DNA from: Allorhizobium undicola ORS 992 = ATCC 700741
Lineage (GTDB): Bacteria > Pseudomonadota > Alphaproteobacteria > Rhizobiales > Rhizobiaceae
NCBI RefSeq assembly: GCF_000621665.1
Contig: NZ_JHXQ01000020.1
Coordinates: 32,676-86,983, forward strand
Length of the DNA: 54,308 nucleotides
Direction of reading: 5' to 3'
Shown: piece by piece, positions 27,396-36,843 of the stretch
Numbering within the stretch: position 1 is the first letter of the stretch
Layout: each line of letters opens with the position of its first letter
The notes under the pieces: model-generated
The model's input: only the letters and a program-made list of their open reading frames with translations
Told to the model about the DNA's origin: nothing
Database searches by the model: none
Translations under genes and position numbers: made by a program

Positions 27396-28220
27396 TCACG
27401 CCTTGCTGTTTCTCAGCTTTTCGGCTTCGGCATAGAACTTCTTTTCCCACTCATTATGGTTATCCAGCCCCTCGCGGATGAAGGGCGTGAAAATGGCAAG
27501 GTTCATCAGGCACCAGTTCACGAAACGTGCCGGAAATTTCATGGGCTTGACGAAATCCACGAACAGCACCACGCGGGTCTGATCGGTATGGTTCCAGGCC
27601 TCGTGTTCATAGGCATCGTCGAAAATCAGCACCTTGCCCTCTTCCCAGTGGCAGATCTGATCCTTGACGCGAATGGCAAGCTTGTCACGCGGTTCCGGCA
27701 CGATCATGCCCAGATGCAGACGCAGCACGCCATTATAGGGGCCGCGATGGGCCGGCAGGTGCTTGCCCGGCTCGAAGATCGAGAACATCACCGTCGTCAG
27801 TCCCGGAATGGCCTGCATGGCCTTCCAGGTTTCAGGGCAGGCCTTGATATTCGCCTCGGATTTCACGCCGAAACCCAGGAGGAAAAAGGTCTTCCAGTTA
27901 TTGTCGGAGGAAATCGTCTTCACATCCGTGGAAATGTCCTGAAAGCTTGGAAGCTCGGCCTTGCGCAGCATGATCTTGTCCAGCTCGGCGCGGATGGCGG
28001 GATAGGCCTTCTCCACCTCTGCCACCCAGGGAAAGGTCGCATTGTCATAGACCGGCGGATTGCCGAGCTTTGCATATTTGTAATTCAGCGTCTCCGCCCA
28101 GGCGACGATGCCCATGAAAAAGCGGGTGATGCGGCTGGGCCGGTCCATGGGCGCAATACCGTCCGTGCCGAAGGATTGCGTATCGGTTTTGGGCATGAGG
28201 GTCTTGGAAGGCGTGTCCAT
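27396..28220 (-). CDS. LpxO-like aspartyl/asparaginyl beta-hydroxylase family dioxygenase
   Basis: About 274 residues. The Fe(II)/2-oxoglutarate core shows MFSIFEPGKHLPAHRGPYNGVLRLHLG, with the likely iron-binding histidine, and LIFDDAYEHEAWNHTDQTRVVLFVDF, with the second histidine and the arginine that holds 2-oxoglutarate. Members of this family include LpxO, which 2-hydroxylates lipid A acyl chains, and protein hydroxylases. The hydrophobic segment near the C-terminus (NWCLMNLAIFTPFI) suggests membrane association, as in LpxO. The ATG at 28220 is chosen because homology begins there; the frame upstream is antisense to the kinase gene. Confidence 0.85.
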   Translation of the reverse strand: MDTPSKTLMPKTDTQSFGTDGIAPMDRPSRITRFFMGIVAWAETLNYKYAKLGNPPVYDNATFPWVAEVEKAYPAIRAELDKIMLRKAELPSFQDISTDVKTISSDNNWKTFFLLGFGVKSEANIKACPETWKAMQAIPGLTTVMFSIFEPGKHLPAHRGPYNGVLRLHLGMIVPEPRDKLAIRVKDQICHWEEGKVLIFDDAYEHEAWNHTDQTRVVLFVDFVKPMKFPARFVNWCLMNLAIFTPFIREGLDNHNEWEKKFYAEAEKLRNSKA

Positions 28221-28412
28221 GGCAGCACCGTGACTTGAGGGAACAATATTGACGTGAAGTGATGATGGGCGGAATTCGACAAAATCAAGACAAAAACACG
28301 TTCCTACAGGATTTTGTCTGTAAACTGCACTTTTGCTTGCTTGCAAAAGCGACTGCTTATCTGAAAAATGCCTCTCGACCTTTTTAACGGCTTTGCTCCA
28401 GTCAGAGGCTTC

Positions 28413-31400
28413 ATGGCCGCCCGCCAGCGCATCATTCCCATACGCCGCCAATATAACCGCTGGGTGGCAGACCAGACGCTGGAAGACTATGCCCTGCGTT
28501 TTACCGCCAAAAGCGCAAGGCGCTTTTCCTCCAGCCGGATTTCGCAAACCGCGATCGGCGCGATTTCCTTTCTGGCGCTGGAAGCAATCGGCGGCACGAT
28601 CACGCTGTCCTACGGCACCACCAACGCCTTTTTTGCCATTCTGGTGGCGGCCCTTCTCATGCTGCTGGTCGGCGTGCCGATCAGCCGCTATGCCATCCGC
28701 GAAGGCGTGGATATCGATCTTCTGACCCGCGGCGCGGGCTTCGGCTATATTGGCTCCACCATTACCTCGCTGATCTATGCCAGCTTCACTTTCATGCTCT
28801 TTGCCATCGAGGCATCGATCATGACCGGCGCGCTGGAGCTTGCCTTCGGCATTCCCGCCTCCCTTGGCTATATCATTTCGGCCATCGTGGTCATTCCGCT
28901 CGTCACCTATGGCATTCAGCTCATCTCGCGCTTCCAGCTCATCACCCAGCCCGTCTGGATCGTGCTGAACATCGCGCCCTTCCTGTTCATCGCCCTGATG
29001 GACTGGCAGAAATTCGAGCTTTGGCTGAGTTTTGCCGGGATTGCCCACGACAATGCCTTTTCAGGACAAGCCGCCCCCTTCCGGCTGGCCGAATTCGGCG
29101 CGGCATCCGCCATCATTCTGGCGCTGATGCCGCAGATCGGCGAACAGGTGGATTTTCTGCGCTTCCTGCCGCCACGGGTGAAGCTGAAACTGCATCACCG
29201 CATCGCCGTCTTCCTGGCAGGCGCAGGCTGGGTGGTGCTGGGCGTGCCGAAGCTGCTGGCAGGGTCTTTTCTTGCGGTGCTGACGCTTTCCGCCGGCATA
29301 CCGGCCAGCGAAGCGGCCGATCCGGCGCATATGTATCTCACCGCCTTTGGCTATATCCTGCCCAACCACACGGCGGCGCTGCTGCTGATGGCCGGCTTCG
29401 TCGTCATCTCGCAGCTCAAGATCAATGTGATGAATGCCTATGCCGGGTCGCTGGCCTGGTCCAACTTCTTCTCCCGCCTCACCCACAGCCATCCGGGCCG
29501 CGTGGTGTGGCTGGTGTTCAACGTTTCCATCGCGCTTTTGCTGATGGAGCTTGGCATTTACCGGCTTCTGGAAGCAACGCTTGCCATCTTCTCCATCATC
29601 GCCATGGCCTGGCTTTGCACGCTTTCCGCCGATCTCTTCGTCAACCGCAAACTCGGTCTGGCGCCCCCCGGCATCGAGTTCAAGCGCGCCCATCTCTATG
29701 ACATCAATCCCGTGGGCTGCGGCACGCTGCTGCTTTCGGCAGGCATTGCACTGGCGGCGCATTTCGGCCTGTTCGGGCCGCTCGCCGCCTCGCTTGCCAC
29801 CTTCATCACGCTGATTGCCTTCCTGATTTCCCCGCTCATCGCCTGGGCAACGGATGGCAAATTCTATCTGGCCCGTAAACCGCGCGCCAGCTGGAAAAAC
29901 GCCACCGCCATCACCTGCTCCATCTGCGAGCACCCTTTCGAGCCGGAGGACATGGCGTGGTGCCCGGCCTATGCCGCGCCGATCTGTTCGCTCTGCTGTT
30001 CGCTGGACAGCCGCTGCCATGACATGTGCAAGCCGCAGGCCCGGCTGGATGCACAGGCCGGTTTCGTGGCGCGGCAGGTGCTGCCGGACAGGATCATCGA
30101 AACGCTGTCCAGCCGCCTTGGCCGCTACGCGCTCACCGCTGTCATTGCCATCTCGCTGATCGGCACGATTCTGGCGCTGATTGCCCATCAGGTCTCGGCT
30201 GCATCACCGGAAACGGCGCTGGTGGTGAACCGCACCATCCTCATCGTCTTTTTCGTCTTTGCTGTCATTGCCGGTATTGCTTCATGGTTCTACGTGCTGG
30301 CCCATGACAGCCGGGTGGTGGCGGAGGAGGAATCCTTCCGGCAGAACAGCCTGCTGCTCAAGGAAATCGCCGCCCACCAGAAAACCGATGCCGCGCTGCA
30401 AGCCGCAAAGGAAACGGCGGAAGCCGCCAACCGCGCCAAAAGCCGCTATGTGGTGGGGCTTTCCCATGAATTGCGCACCCCGCTCAATGCCGTTCTGGGT
30501 TATGCGCAATTGCTGGAGCAGGACGAAACCATTCCGGCGCCGCGCCAATCGGCCATCAAGGTCATCCGCCGCTCCGCCGATCACCTCTCCGGGCTGATCG
30601 ACGGGCTTCTCGATATTTCCAAGATCGAGGCGGGCAAGTTGCAGGTCTTTTCCAACGAGCTGAACCTCAGCGATTTTCTCGATCAGATCGTGGACATGAT
30701 CACGCCGCAGGCAGACGCCAAGGGGCTGACCTTCACCCACCAGCGCGCCCGCAACCTGCCGCGCTATGTGCGCGCCGATGAAAAGCGGCTTCGGCAAATC
30801 CTCGTCAACCTGCTGTCCAACGCCATCAAGTTCACCGATAGCGGCAGCATCGGCTTCGACATTGTCTATCGCAGCCAGGTTGCCACCTTCACCATTTCCG
30901 ACACGGGCCGGGGCATTGCCGAAAAGGACCTGTCGCGGATTTTCGAGCCCTTCCAGCGCGGCGAAGCCGATAATATCCGCCCCATGCCGGGGCTGGGTCT
31001 GGGGCTGACCATTACCCGCCTGCTCACCAATACGCTGGGCGGCGAGATTGCCGTGGAGAGCGAGAAGGACAAGGGCACGACCTTCCGTGTCCGCCTGCTG
31101 TTGTCGGCCGTCGAGCGGCCCTCCACCGCGCCGCAGCCGGAGCGCAAGATCCTCTCCTATACCGGCCCGCGCCGGACCATCGTGGTGGTGGACGACAATG
31201 AAGACCACCGCGACCTGATGCGCGAGGCGCTTTCGCCGCTGGATTTCATCGTGCTGACCGCCAATAGCGGCCCCGATTGCCTGACGCTGATCGAGGGCGT
31301 GCAGCCCGATCTCTTTCTCGTGGATATTTCCATGCCCGGCATGAATGGCTGGCAACTGGTGGAAAAGCTGCGTGATCTCGGCCAGAGCGCGCCGATCCTG

Positions 31401-31802
31401 ATGCTGTCTGCGAATATCGGCGACAGCAGCGTGCGCGAACCCGGATCGAGCGGCCATAACGATGCCATTACCAAGCCGGTGAATGTGCAGAAGCTGCGCG
31501 ACAAGCTGGCGCTTCATCTCAAGCTGCAATGGGTCTATGCCGATGCCGCCCCGCCTCAGCCGAAGCCGAAAACCTCCGCGCCGCTGAAAAGTCCGGGCAC
31601 GGACCACATCGATGAATTGCTGCGGCTGGCGGAAATCGGCTATGTCCGCGGCATAGACGCCAAATTGCAGGATCTGGCCCGCATGGCCGATCACCAGCCC
31701 TTTGCCGATCATCTGAAGCCCTTCCTGCAAGCCTTCGACATGGCGGGGCTGATCAGGACGCTGGAACGCTTCCGAAGCGAGAAAGAGGACGACCGTGGCT
31801 GA
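28413..31802 (+). CDS. Hybrid histidine kinase with NCS1 permease-like sensor domain
   Basis: About 1129 residues. Residues 1-490 look like an NCS1 (purine/cytosine/allantoin) permease: YNRWVADQTLEDYALRFT, then about twelve helices. A Cys-rich cytoplasmic block follows (about 500-541: CSICEHPFEPEDMAWCP...CSLCCSLDSRCHDMC, probably zinc-binding), then two more helices (about 568-630), a coiled coil, a HisKA domain (H685 in GLSHELRTPLNAVL), an ATPase domain (NLLSNAIKF, DTGRGI, GLGLGLTI), a receiver (D971 in LFLVDISMPGMNG, K1021) and a helical tail that may be a phosphotransfer-like segment. The ATG at 28413 has AGAGG upstream; an ATG at 28368 is possible. It overlaps the response regulator gene by 8 bp. 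Like CbrA, it fuses a transporter to a kinase. Proximity to urt and ure suggests sensing of a urea or purine nitrogen compound, which is inference. Confidence 0.92.
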   Translation: MAARQRIIPIRRQYNRWVADQTLEDYALRFTAKSARRFSSSRISQTAIGAISFLALEAIGGTITLSYGTTNAFFAILVAALLMLLVGVPISRYAIREGVDIDLLTRGAGFGYIGSTITSLIYASFTFMLFAIEASIMTGALELAFGIPASLGYIISAIVVIPLVTYGIQLISRFQLITQPVWIVLNIAPFLFIALMDWQKFELWLSFAGIAHDNAFSGQAAPFRLAEFGAASAIILALMPQIGEQVDFLRFLPPRVKLKLHHRIAVFLAGAGWVVLGVPKLLAGSFLAVLTLSAGIPASEAADPAHMYLTAFGYILPNHTAALLLMAGFVVISQLKINVMNAYAGSLAWSNFFSRLTHSHPGRVVWLVFNVSIALLLMELGIYRLLEATLAIFSIIAMAWLCTLSADLFVNRKLGLAPPGIEFKRAHLYDINPVGCGTLLLSAGIALAAHFGLFGPLAASLATFITLIAFLISPLIAWATDGKFYLARKPRASWKNATAITCSICEHPFEPEDMAWCPAYAAPICSLCCSLDSRCHDMCKPQARLDAQAGFVARQVLPDRIIETLSSRLGRYALTAVIAISLIGTILALIAHQVSAASPETALVVNRTILIVFFVFAVIAGIASWFYVLAHDSRVVAEEESFRQNSLLLKEIAAHQKTDAALQAAKETAEAANRAKSRYVVGLSHELRTPLNAVLGYAQLLEQDETIPAPRQSAIKVIRRSADHLSGLIDGLLDISKIEAGKLQVFSNELNLSDFLDQIVDMITPQADAKGLTFTHQRARNLPRYVRADEKRLRQILVNLLSNAIKFTDSGSIGFDIVYRSQVATFTISDTGRGIAEKDLSRIFEPFQRGEADNIRPMPGLGLGLTITRLLTNTLGGEIAVESEKDKGTTFRVRLLLSAVERPSTAPQPERKILSYTGPRRTIVVVDDNEDHRDLMREALSPLDFIVLTANSGPDCLTLIEGVQPDLFLVDISMPGMNGWQLVEKLRDLGQSAPILMLSANIGDSSVREPGSSGHNDAITKPVNVQKLRDKLALHLKLQWVYADAAPPQPKPKTSAPLKSPGTDHIDELLRLAEIGYVRGIDAKLQDLARMADHQPFADHLKPFLQAFDMAGLIRTLERFRSEKEDDRG

Positions 31803-32718
31803 CAGCCCTTCCCCCCGCGACATCGTGCTGCTGGTGGATGACAGCCCCGAAACGCTGGGCTTTCTTACCGATGCGCTGGAACAATCCGGTTTTTCCGTGT
31901 TGATCGCCACATCCGGTCAGGCGGCCCTTGGCATTGCCGAGCGTATCAGCCCAGATCTCATTCTGCTGGACGCCATCATGCCCGGAATGGACGGTTTCGA
32001 GACCTGCCGCAGGCTGAAGGCCAATAATGCCGTGGCGCAGGTGCCGGTGATCTTCATGACGGGCCTTACTGAAACCGAACATGTGGTGAATGCGCTGGGG
32101 GCTGGCGGCGTCGATTACCTGACCAAGCCGATCAATATCGACGAGCTTCGCGCCCGCATCCGCGTGCATCTTGCCAATGCCCGCTCCGCCCGGAGCGCGC
32201 GCGTGGCGCTGGATGCCGCAGGCCGCCACCTGATGGCGGTAAAGGGCGATGGCGCAATCCACTGGTCCACGCCGCAGGCCACGCGCCTCATCACCACCGC
32301 AACCGGCGCGGAAAACGGTCTTGCCGCCGTGACCGCCACCATTGCCGGATGGATGGCCAACCGCGCAACGCAAAACACCAGCCGTGACGCCAGCTTTTCC
32401 TATCCGCCGCAGGGACAGGCCAGCCTGACGCTCACCTTTCTTGGCGCCATCGGCCCGGACGAATATCTCTTTCGCCTGACCGCCGCCGACAATCGCCGCC
32501 AGGACGAAGCCCTGCGCGACGCCTTTGGCCTTACCTCCCGCGAGGCGGAAGTGCTGCTGTGGATCGCACATGGCAAATCCAACCGCGACATCGGCGAAAT
32601 TCTGGGGCTCTCAGCCCGCACGGTCAACAAGCATCTGGAGCAGATCTACGTGAAGCTCGGCGTGGAAAACCGCGCCTCTGCCGCCGTCAAGGCCGCGCAA
32701 ATCATGCATGGAGCGTGA
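31795..32718 (+). CDS. LuxR-type response regulator, partner of the permease kinase
   Basis: A 307-residue protein with an N-terminal receiver (DD at 15-16, phospho-acceptor D59 in LILLDAIMPGMDG, K in YLTKPIN), a middle region of about 110 residues of unknown role, and a C-terminal LuxR/NarL helix-turn-helix (FGLTSREAEVLLWIAHGKSNRDIGEILGLSARTVNKHLEQIYVKLGV). The GTG start at 31795 is preceded by AGAGGAC and overlaps the kinase gene by 8 bp. The middle region is longer than in NarL-type regulators and may be a second sensory segment. Targets are unknown; the palindrome before urtA is a candidate site. Confidence 0.93.
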   Translation: MADSPSPRDIVLLVDDSPETLGFLTDALEQSGFSVLIATSGQAALGIAERISPDLILLDAIMPGMDGFETCRRLKANNAVAQVPVIFMTGLTETEHVVNALGAGGVDYLTKPINIDELRARIRVHLANARSARSARVALDAAGRHLMAVKGDGAIHWSTPQATRLITTATGAENGLAAVTATIAGWMANRATQNTSRDASFSYPPQGQASLTLTFLGAIGPDEYLFRLTAADNRRQDEALRDAFGLTSREAEVLLWIAHGKSNRDIGEILGLSARTVNKHLEQIYVKLGVENRASAAVKAAQIMHGA

Positions 32719-32748
32719 CGGAAAAACGAGCACGCTTTTGCGCGAAAA

Positions 32749-32994
32749 CACAGTACACGACGCTTAGGCATGTGGCGTGGCCTACCCCCCTCTGCCTTGC
32801 CAGGCATCTCCCCCTCAAGGGGGGAGATTGCAATACGGACAAAGCGCCATTCTTCAAAGAATAGTTGTGATGACGGTGTTTTTCAGGAATGTAGGCAGAG
32901 CCTTGATCTTGCCGATCTCCCCCCTTGAGGGGGAGATGTCCGGCAGGACAGAGGGGGGTAAACCACACGCAAAACCGTAACGTCGTGTACTGTG
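32749..32994. mobile_element. 246-bp MITE-like element, copy 3
   Basis: Same ends (CACAGTACACGACG and its complement) and same internal inverted arms as copies 1 and 2. It is not inside a 105-bp repeat, and I see no clear 9-bp flanking duplication (left gcgcgaaaa, right aatacaaaa). It fills most of the gap between the response regulator and minE. Confidence 0.85.
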
Positions 32995-32997
32995 AAT

Positions 32998-33031
32998 ACA
33001 AAAGCACCGCCCATCCTTGCGAACGGGCGGT
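32998..33031 (-). terminator. Likely rho-independent terminator of minCDE
   Basis: On the minus strand ACCGCCC pairs with GGGCGGT and is followed by GCTTTTG. It lies 31 bp past the minE stop, the last gene of the min operon. Confidence 0.6.
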
Positions 33032-33061
33032 TCTGAATGGTCCAATGTGCCGGTGCCGCGA

Positions 33062-33322
33062 TCAGGCAGCCTTCAGGCCGCTTTCCCGCGGGATTTCCAC
33101 ATCGATCTCCAAAAGCGAGACATGCTCGTCGCGATCGACCTTGATGCGCACCTTGTCACTGTCGATTTCGACATGTTTGGCGATCACGGCAAGGATTTCC
33201 TCGCGCAGCACGCCCACGAGATCATGGCCGAGATAGGCGCGCTCATGGGCAAGCAGCACTTGCAGCCGCTCCCGCGCCATGGGCGCGGACTGCTGCTTGC
33301 GAAAGAGGTTGAAAAGACTCAT
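33062..33322 (-). CDS. minE: Cell division topological factor MinE
   Basis: An 86-residue protein that drives MinD pole-to-pole oscillation. The N-terminus [28 protein letters not shown] holds the membrane-targeting and MinD-binding segment; the C-terminal half, [36 protein letters not shown], is the dimer domain. It overlaps minD by 4 bp. Confidence 0.97.
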   Translation of the reverse strand: MSLFNLFRKQQSAPMARERLQVLLAHERAYLGHDLVGVLREEILAVIAKHVEIDSDKVRIKVDRDEHVSLLEIDVEIPRESGLKAA

Positions 33323-34134
33323 GCGGCCCTCCGAGCGAAGATCTTGCCGAACAGGCCGCGCTTTTCTTCCGGAATCGAAACCGGCACGCTTTCGCCTGCC
33401 AGACGGCGAACCGCTTCAAAATAGGCCTGGGCGGGCGCCGATTTCGGCTCTGCCAGCGTGACCGGCGCGCCGACATTGGAGGCCTTGAGAACATCCATGC
33501 TTTCGGGAATGATGCCGAGAAGCGGGATGGACAGGATTTCCAGAACGTCGTCCACCTTCAGCATGTCGCCGCGCTGGGCGCGAATGGCGTCGTAGCGCGT
33601 CAGCAGCAGATGCTTTTCAATGCGCTCGCCGCGCTCTGCCTTCAGCGTCTTGCTGTCCAGCAGGCCGATGATGCGGTCGGAATCGCGCACCGACGACACT
33701 TCCGGATTGGTGACGACCACGGCAATATCGGCATGGCGCATGGCAAGGGTCGCACCGCGCTCGATACCTGCGGGGCTATCGCAAATGACCCAGTCGAAAT
33801 GCTTCTTCAGCTCTTCGATGACCCATTCCACGCCTTCTTCCGTCAGATTGTCCTTGTCGCGGGTCTGGGAGGCCGGCAGCAGGAACAGCGTATCGATGCG
33901 CTTGTCGCGGATCAGCGCCTGCGGCAGCTTGGCATCGCCCTGAATGACGTTGATGAGATCATAAACGACGCGGCGTTCCGCGCCCATGACCAGATCCAGA
34001 TTGCGCAGGCCGACGTCGAAATCGACAACCACGACCTTTTCGTTGCGCTGCGCAAGGGCTGCGCCCAAAGCCGCTGTGGAGGTTGTCTTGCCGACCCCGC
34101 CCTTGCCCGACGTGACGACGATTACCTTGCCCAT
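33319..34134 (-). CDS. minD: Septum-site ATPase MinD
   Basis: A 271-residue ParA/MinD-family ATPase. The deviant Walker A is [10 protein letters not shown] at the N-terminus; it also shows [16 protein letters not shown] and [13 protein letters not shown]. The C-terminal amphipathic helix ([11 protein letters not shown]) binds the membrane. The ATG at 34134 has AGGAGATC upstream; the longer frame is not supported. It recruits MinC and MinE to the membrane. Confidence 0.98.
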   Translation of the reverse strand: MGKVIVVTSGKGGVGKTTSTAALGAALAQRNEKVVVVDFDVGLRNLDLVMGAERRVVYDLINVIQGDAKLPQALIRDKRIDTLFLLPASQTRDKDNLTEEGVEWVIEELKKHFDWVICDSPAGIERGATLAMRHADIAVVVTNPEVSSVRDSDRIIGLLDSKTLKAERGERIEKHLLLTRYDAIRAQRGDMLKVDDVLEILSIPLLGIIPESMDVLKASNVGAPVTLAEPKSAPAQAYFEAVRRLAGESVPVSIPEEKRGLFGKIFARRAA

Positions 34135-34258
34135 CTTGATCTCCTGTGTTCGGCTTGCCGATAGTGGAACGCCCGACCTGCGGGCGAAATTCAAAATTCA
34201 TTGTCTCAGCCGAAGCTTGCGCGAAACCGCCAAAAGGGGCGCAAAACCTGACCTTGCG

Positions 34259-35035
34259 TCAATTCAATTTCGTTGCGCGAATCGTGTCTTCTTCCAGCCA
34301 CATCTGCACGGGCTGGCCGACCAGATCGGCCGGAAGATCCTCCGCCATTTTATAGATGCCATCAATGGCGATCAGTTCGGCCTCCAGCTTGCGGCAAAAA
34401 ATCCGCGCCTGCGCATTGCCCACCGAACCGGCCATGGCCCGCCCGCGCAGCGTGCCGTAAACATGGATGGAGCCGCCGGCGATGATTTCCGCGCCGGAGG
34501 CGACCGAGCCGATCACCGTGACATCGCCCTCGGTAAAAATCACCGACTGACCGGATCGAACCGGTTCTTCGATAATCAGCGATTGCAAGGCAACACGCTG
34601 CGGCTCCGGCGTCTCTACGACAGTCGTCTCCGCCTTCACCTCTTCCTTGCTTTCAGGCGCTTCGAAGGAAGGTTCCGACTTCTTGATCTCGATATCGGAA
34701 ACCGGCCTGCCGCCCTTGAGCACCGGCGGCATACCGGCCTCTACCTGGGCAAAACGGGCGCCTTCCAGCCCCATGATGGAAACCTTGCGACCGGCCAGAT
34801 CGGCAATCAGCCCCTTCAGCTCATCCTTGCTGATTGGCAGATCCGTAACATCCAGCACCACGGGCCGCCCGAGGAAAAATCCCGCAGAGCGCGAGGCAAG
34901 ATCGTCCAGCCGCAAAAGCCAGTTGTCCAGCGGCAAATCGGGAGCAAGCACGACCGCCAGAAAGGAGCGGCCTTTTATCCTTATGGAACGCGCGTCGGTC
35001 GTCAGCACTGTCTTTTCATCAGGGGGTGCCGCCAT
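34259..35035 (-). CDS. minC: Septum-site inhibitor MinC
   Basis: A 258-residue FtsZ antagonist. The N-terminal FtsZ-binding domain (to about 115) is joined by an acidic Pro/Glu-rich linker (SEPSFEAPESKEEVKAETTVVETPEPQ) to a C-terminal beta-helix that binds MinD (IIEEPVRSGQSVIFTEGDVTVIGSV, then GGSIHVYGTLRGRAMAG). It is the first gene of minCDE, and an exact CtrA-type box lies 111 bp upstream. Confidence 0.97.
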   Translation of the reverse strand: MAAPPDEKTVLTTDARSIRIKGRSFLAVVLAPDLPLDNWLLRLDDLASRSAGFFLGRPVVLDVTDLPISKDELKGLIADLAGRKVSIMGLEGARFAQVEAGMPPVLKGGRPVSDIEIKKSEPSFEAPESKEEVKAETTVVETPEPQRVALQSLIIEEPVRSGQSVIFTEGDVTVIGSVASGAEIIAGGSIHVYGTLRGRAMAGSVGNAQARIFCRKLEAELIAIDGIYKMAEDLPADLVGQPVQMWLEEDTIRATKLN

Positions 35036-35145
35036 TGCGGGCGCACGCCCCTTCCCTGTTGGTTACGCCCTGTCGCGCCGCGTCATGGGCGTCGATTCGG
35101 GCCATTGGTAAACAAATCGTTTACAGGGAATTACGGCTGATTTGG

Positions 35146-35160
35146 TTAACAAATAGTTAA
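35146..35160. promoter_or_regulatory. CtrA box upstream of minC
   Basis: TTAACAAATAGTTAA matches the CtrA consensus TTAA-N7-TTAA exactly and is followed by C as in the extended motif. It is 111-125 bp before the minC start. CtrA binding to the minC promoter has been reported in Brucella abortus, so a functional site is likely. Confidence 0.75.
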
Positions 35161-35305
35161 CGCCGGGCGATTTCACGCCAAAGTGTTAAAGTTTTTCCGC
35201 AGCGCGACAAAATGGATACATTTATATAAAACAGTACCTTAGCAAAGACAGGACAGTGCCAGCCCACAAGCCGCCGTTAACCAATCGACGGCCAAGCCCT
35301 TGAAA

Positions 35306-35331
35306 CAAAAAGCCCGGCATCGCTGCCGGGC
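35306..35331 (-). terminator. Rho-independent terminator after the amino acid binding protein gene
   Basis: On the minus strand GCCCGGCA-GCGA-TGCCGGGC is followed by TTTTTG. The 8-bp GC stem and T-run are a classic terminator, 23 bp past the stop codon of the gene at 35354. Confidence 0.85.
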
Positions 35332-35353
35332 CTCCATTCGCGGTCTTCGAAAA

Positions 35354-36472
35354 TTATTTGTTTTCGAAGTAGGTGTATTTGCCGTCCGGACCCTTTTTCC
35401 AGGTGTACATGACGTAGTCCGGGCGGGTGATGTCACCCTTGGCGTCGAAGCCGATATCGCCGATGACGGTCTTGAACGGACCCTTGGCCTTCATGGTGGC
35501 GGCAACCTTTTCCGAATCATTGGTGCCGGCAGCCTTGGCAGCATCGGCAATGATCTGGAGGGCGGCGTAGGAGTAGAGCGTGTAGGCTTCCGGCTCGAAA
35601 CCGGCGTCGCGGAACTTCTTCACCACATCCTTGGCGTTGGCGTTGTTACGCGGATCCGGCGGGAAGGTCATCAGCGTGCCGTTCACGGCATCGCCCGCGA
35701 TGGAGGCAAGCTCGTTGGAGGTGATGCCGTCGCCGGACATCAGCGTGGCCTTCAGGCCCTGATCGGCCATCTGGCGCATGATGAGGCCAGCTTCGGTATG
35801 CAGACCACCGTAATAGACGATGCCGACACCGGCTTCCTTCATCTTGGCGATGAGGGCGGAATAGTCCTTTTCGCCGGGCGTGATGCCTTCATAGATCACT
35901 TCCTTGACGCCAAGCTTGCCCATGGCCTTCCTGGTTTCATCGGCAAGCCCCTGACCGTAAGGGGTCTTGTCATGCACCACGGCAACCTTCTTGTCCTTGA
36001 AGTGGTCGGCAATATACTGACCGGCAACCGCGCCCTGCTGGTCGTCACGGCCGCAGGTGCGGAAGGTGTTCCACAGGCCGCGCTCGGTGAACTTCGGGTT
36101 GGTGGAAGCAGGCGTGATCTGGAGAATGCCGTTTTCGGCATAAACTTCGGATGCCGGAATGGAGACGCCGGAGTTGAAGTGACCGATCACGTATTTCACG
36201 CCGTCGGCGGCGAATTTGTTGGCAACGGAAACGCCCTGCTTGGCGTCGGAAACGTCGTCGCCCAGAACGATCTTGATCTTTTCGCCGTTGATGCCGCCAG
36301 CAGCATTGATGTCGGCAGCAGCCTGCTCAACGCCCTTCTGGAGCTGCGCGCCGAAAGCAGCGTTCGGGCCCGTCAGGGGGCCACCGACGCCGACGATAAT
36401 GTCGGCCCGTGCCGCGCCGCCGAAGGCAACCATGGCGCTCAGGGCCACGGCTGAAAGAAGCGACTTCTTCAT
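35354..36472 (-). CDS. Branched-chain amino acid ABC transporter, periplasmic binding protein (LivJ/LivK type)
   Basis: A 372-residue protein with a signal peptide ([23 protein letters not shown]) and the Leu/Ile/Val-binding fold: [46 protein letters not shown] and [16 protein letters not shown]. The paired cysteine seen in LivJ-like proteins is present in RTCGRDD. The ATG at 36472 has GGGAG upstream. It is followed by a strong terminator and sits on the same strand as livHMGF, 866 bp from livF, so it is the binding protein of that system. The exact ligand may be broader than Leu/Ile/Val. Confidence 0.94.
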   Translation of the reverse strand: MKKSLLSAVALSAMVAFGGAARADIIVGVGGPLTGPNAAFGAQLQKGVEQAAADINAAGGINGEKIKIVLGDDVSDAKQGVSVANKFAADGVKYVIGHFNSGVSIPASEVYAENGILQITPASTNPKFTERGLWNTFRTCGRDDQQGAVAGQYIADHFKDKKVAVVHDKTPYGQGLADETRKAMGKLGVKEVIYEGITPGEKDYSALIAKMKEAGVGIVYYGGLHTEAGLIMRQMADQGLKATLMSGDGITSNELASIAGDAVNGTLMTFPPDPRNNANAKDVVKKFRDAGFEPEAYTLYSYAALQIIADAAKAAGTNDSEKVAATMKAKGPFKTVIGDIGFDAKGDITRPDYVMYTWKKGPDGKYTYFENK

Positions 36473-36843
36473 TCTGTTACTCCCAATTTTTAGGCGGGTC
36501 TGTTTCAAGCTCCGGTGCAACGCCCACCATGACTGCATCGGAAAACCGTTCCACTCTCGATCTTCGCTCCTTGCGCGCCCTTGCGGACAAACGCAAAAAT
36601 GAAGACGTTTTCTTCCACCGTGAAAGGCAGAATTCAAACATAGCCATGGCGTTAAGCCTTCAAAAGAAAACCTTCGCCAGTTATTTTTCTTCGTTGTCTG
36701 CCATAATCTTTCGATCAGGCAATTGTTGATCGATGATTTTTCAAGCACCATTCTTACAGCAAGGGAACATTACTTGAGAAGTGCATTCCCGCGCTGCGCC
36801 GAAGCATGATTGATCGCCATCAGAGGCGATAATCATCACGCTG
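36473..36843. other. Intergenic region upstream of the binding protein gene
   Basis: A 371-bp AT-rich region. An imperfect inverted repeat, TGATTGATCGCC (36807-36818) and GGCGATAATCA (36825-36835), lies just past the small membrane protein gene and may slow or end that transcript. The rest should hold the separate promoter of the binding protein. No gene is seen. Confidence 0.5.

Noticed and set aside
27396..29048. A 550-codon version of the LpxO-like protein
   Set aside because: The extra N-terminal part is antisense to the permease-kinase gene and has no homology; the dioxygenase begins at 28220.
30282..31910. A 542-codon open frame on the minus strand under the hybrid kinase
   Set aside because: It is antisense to kinase and receiver domains with intact catalytic motifs; no domain is seen in the antisense frame.
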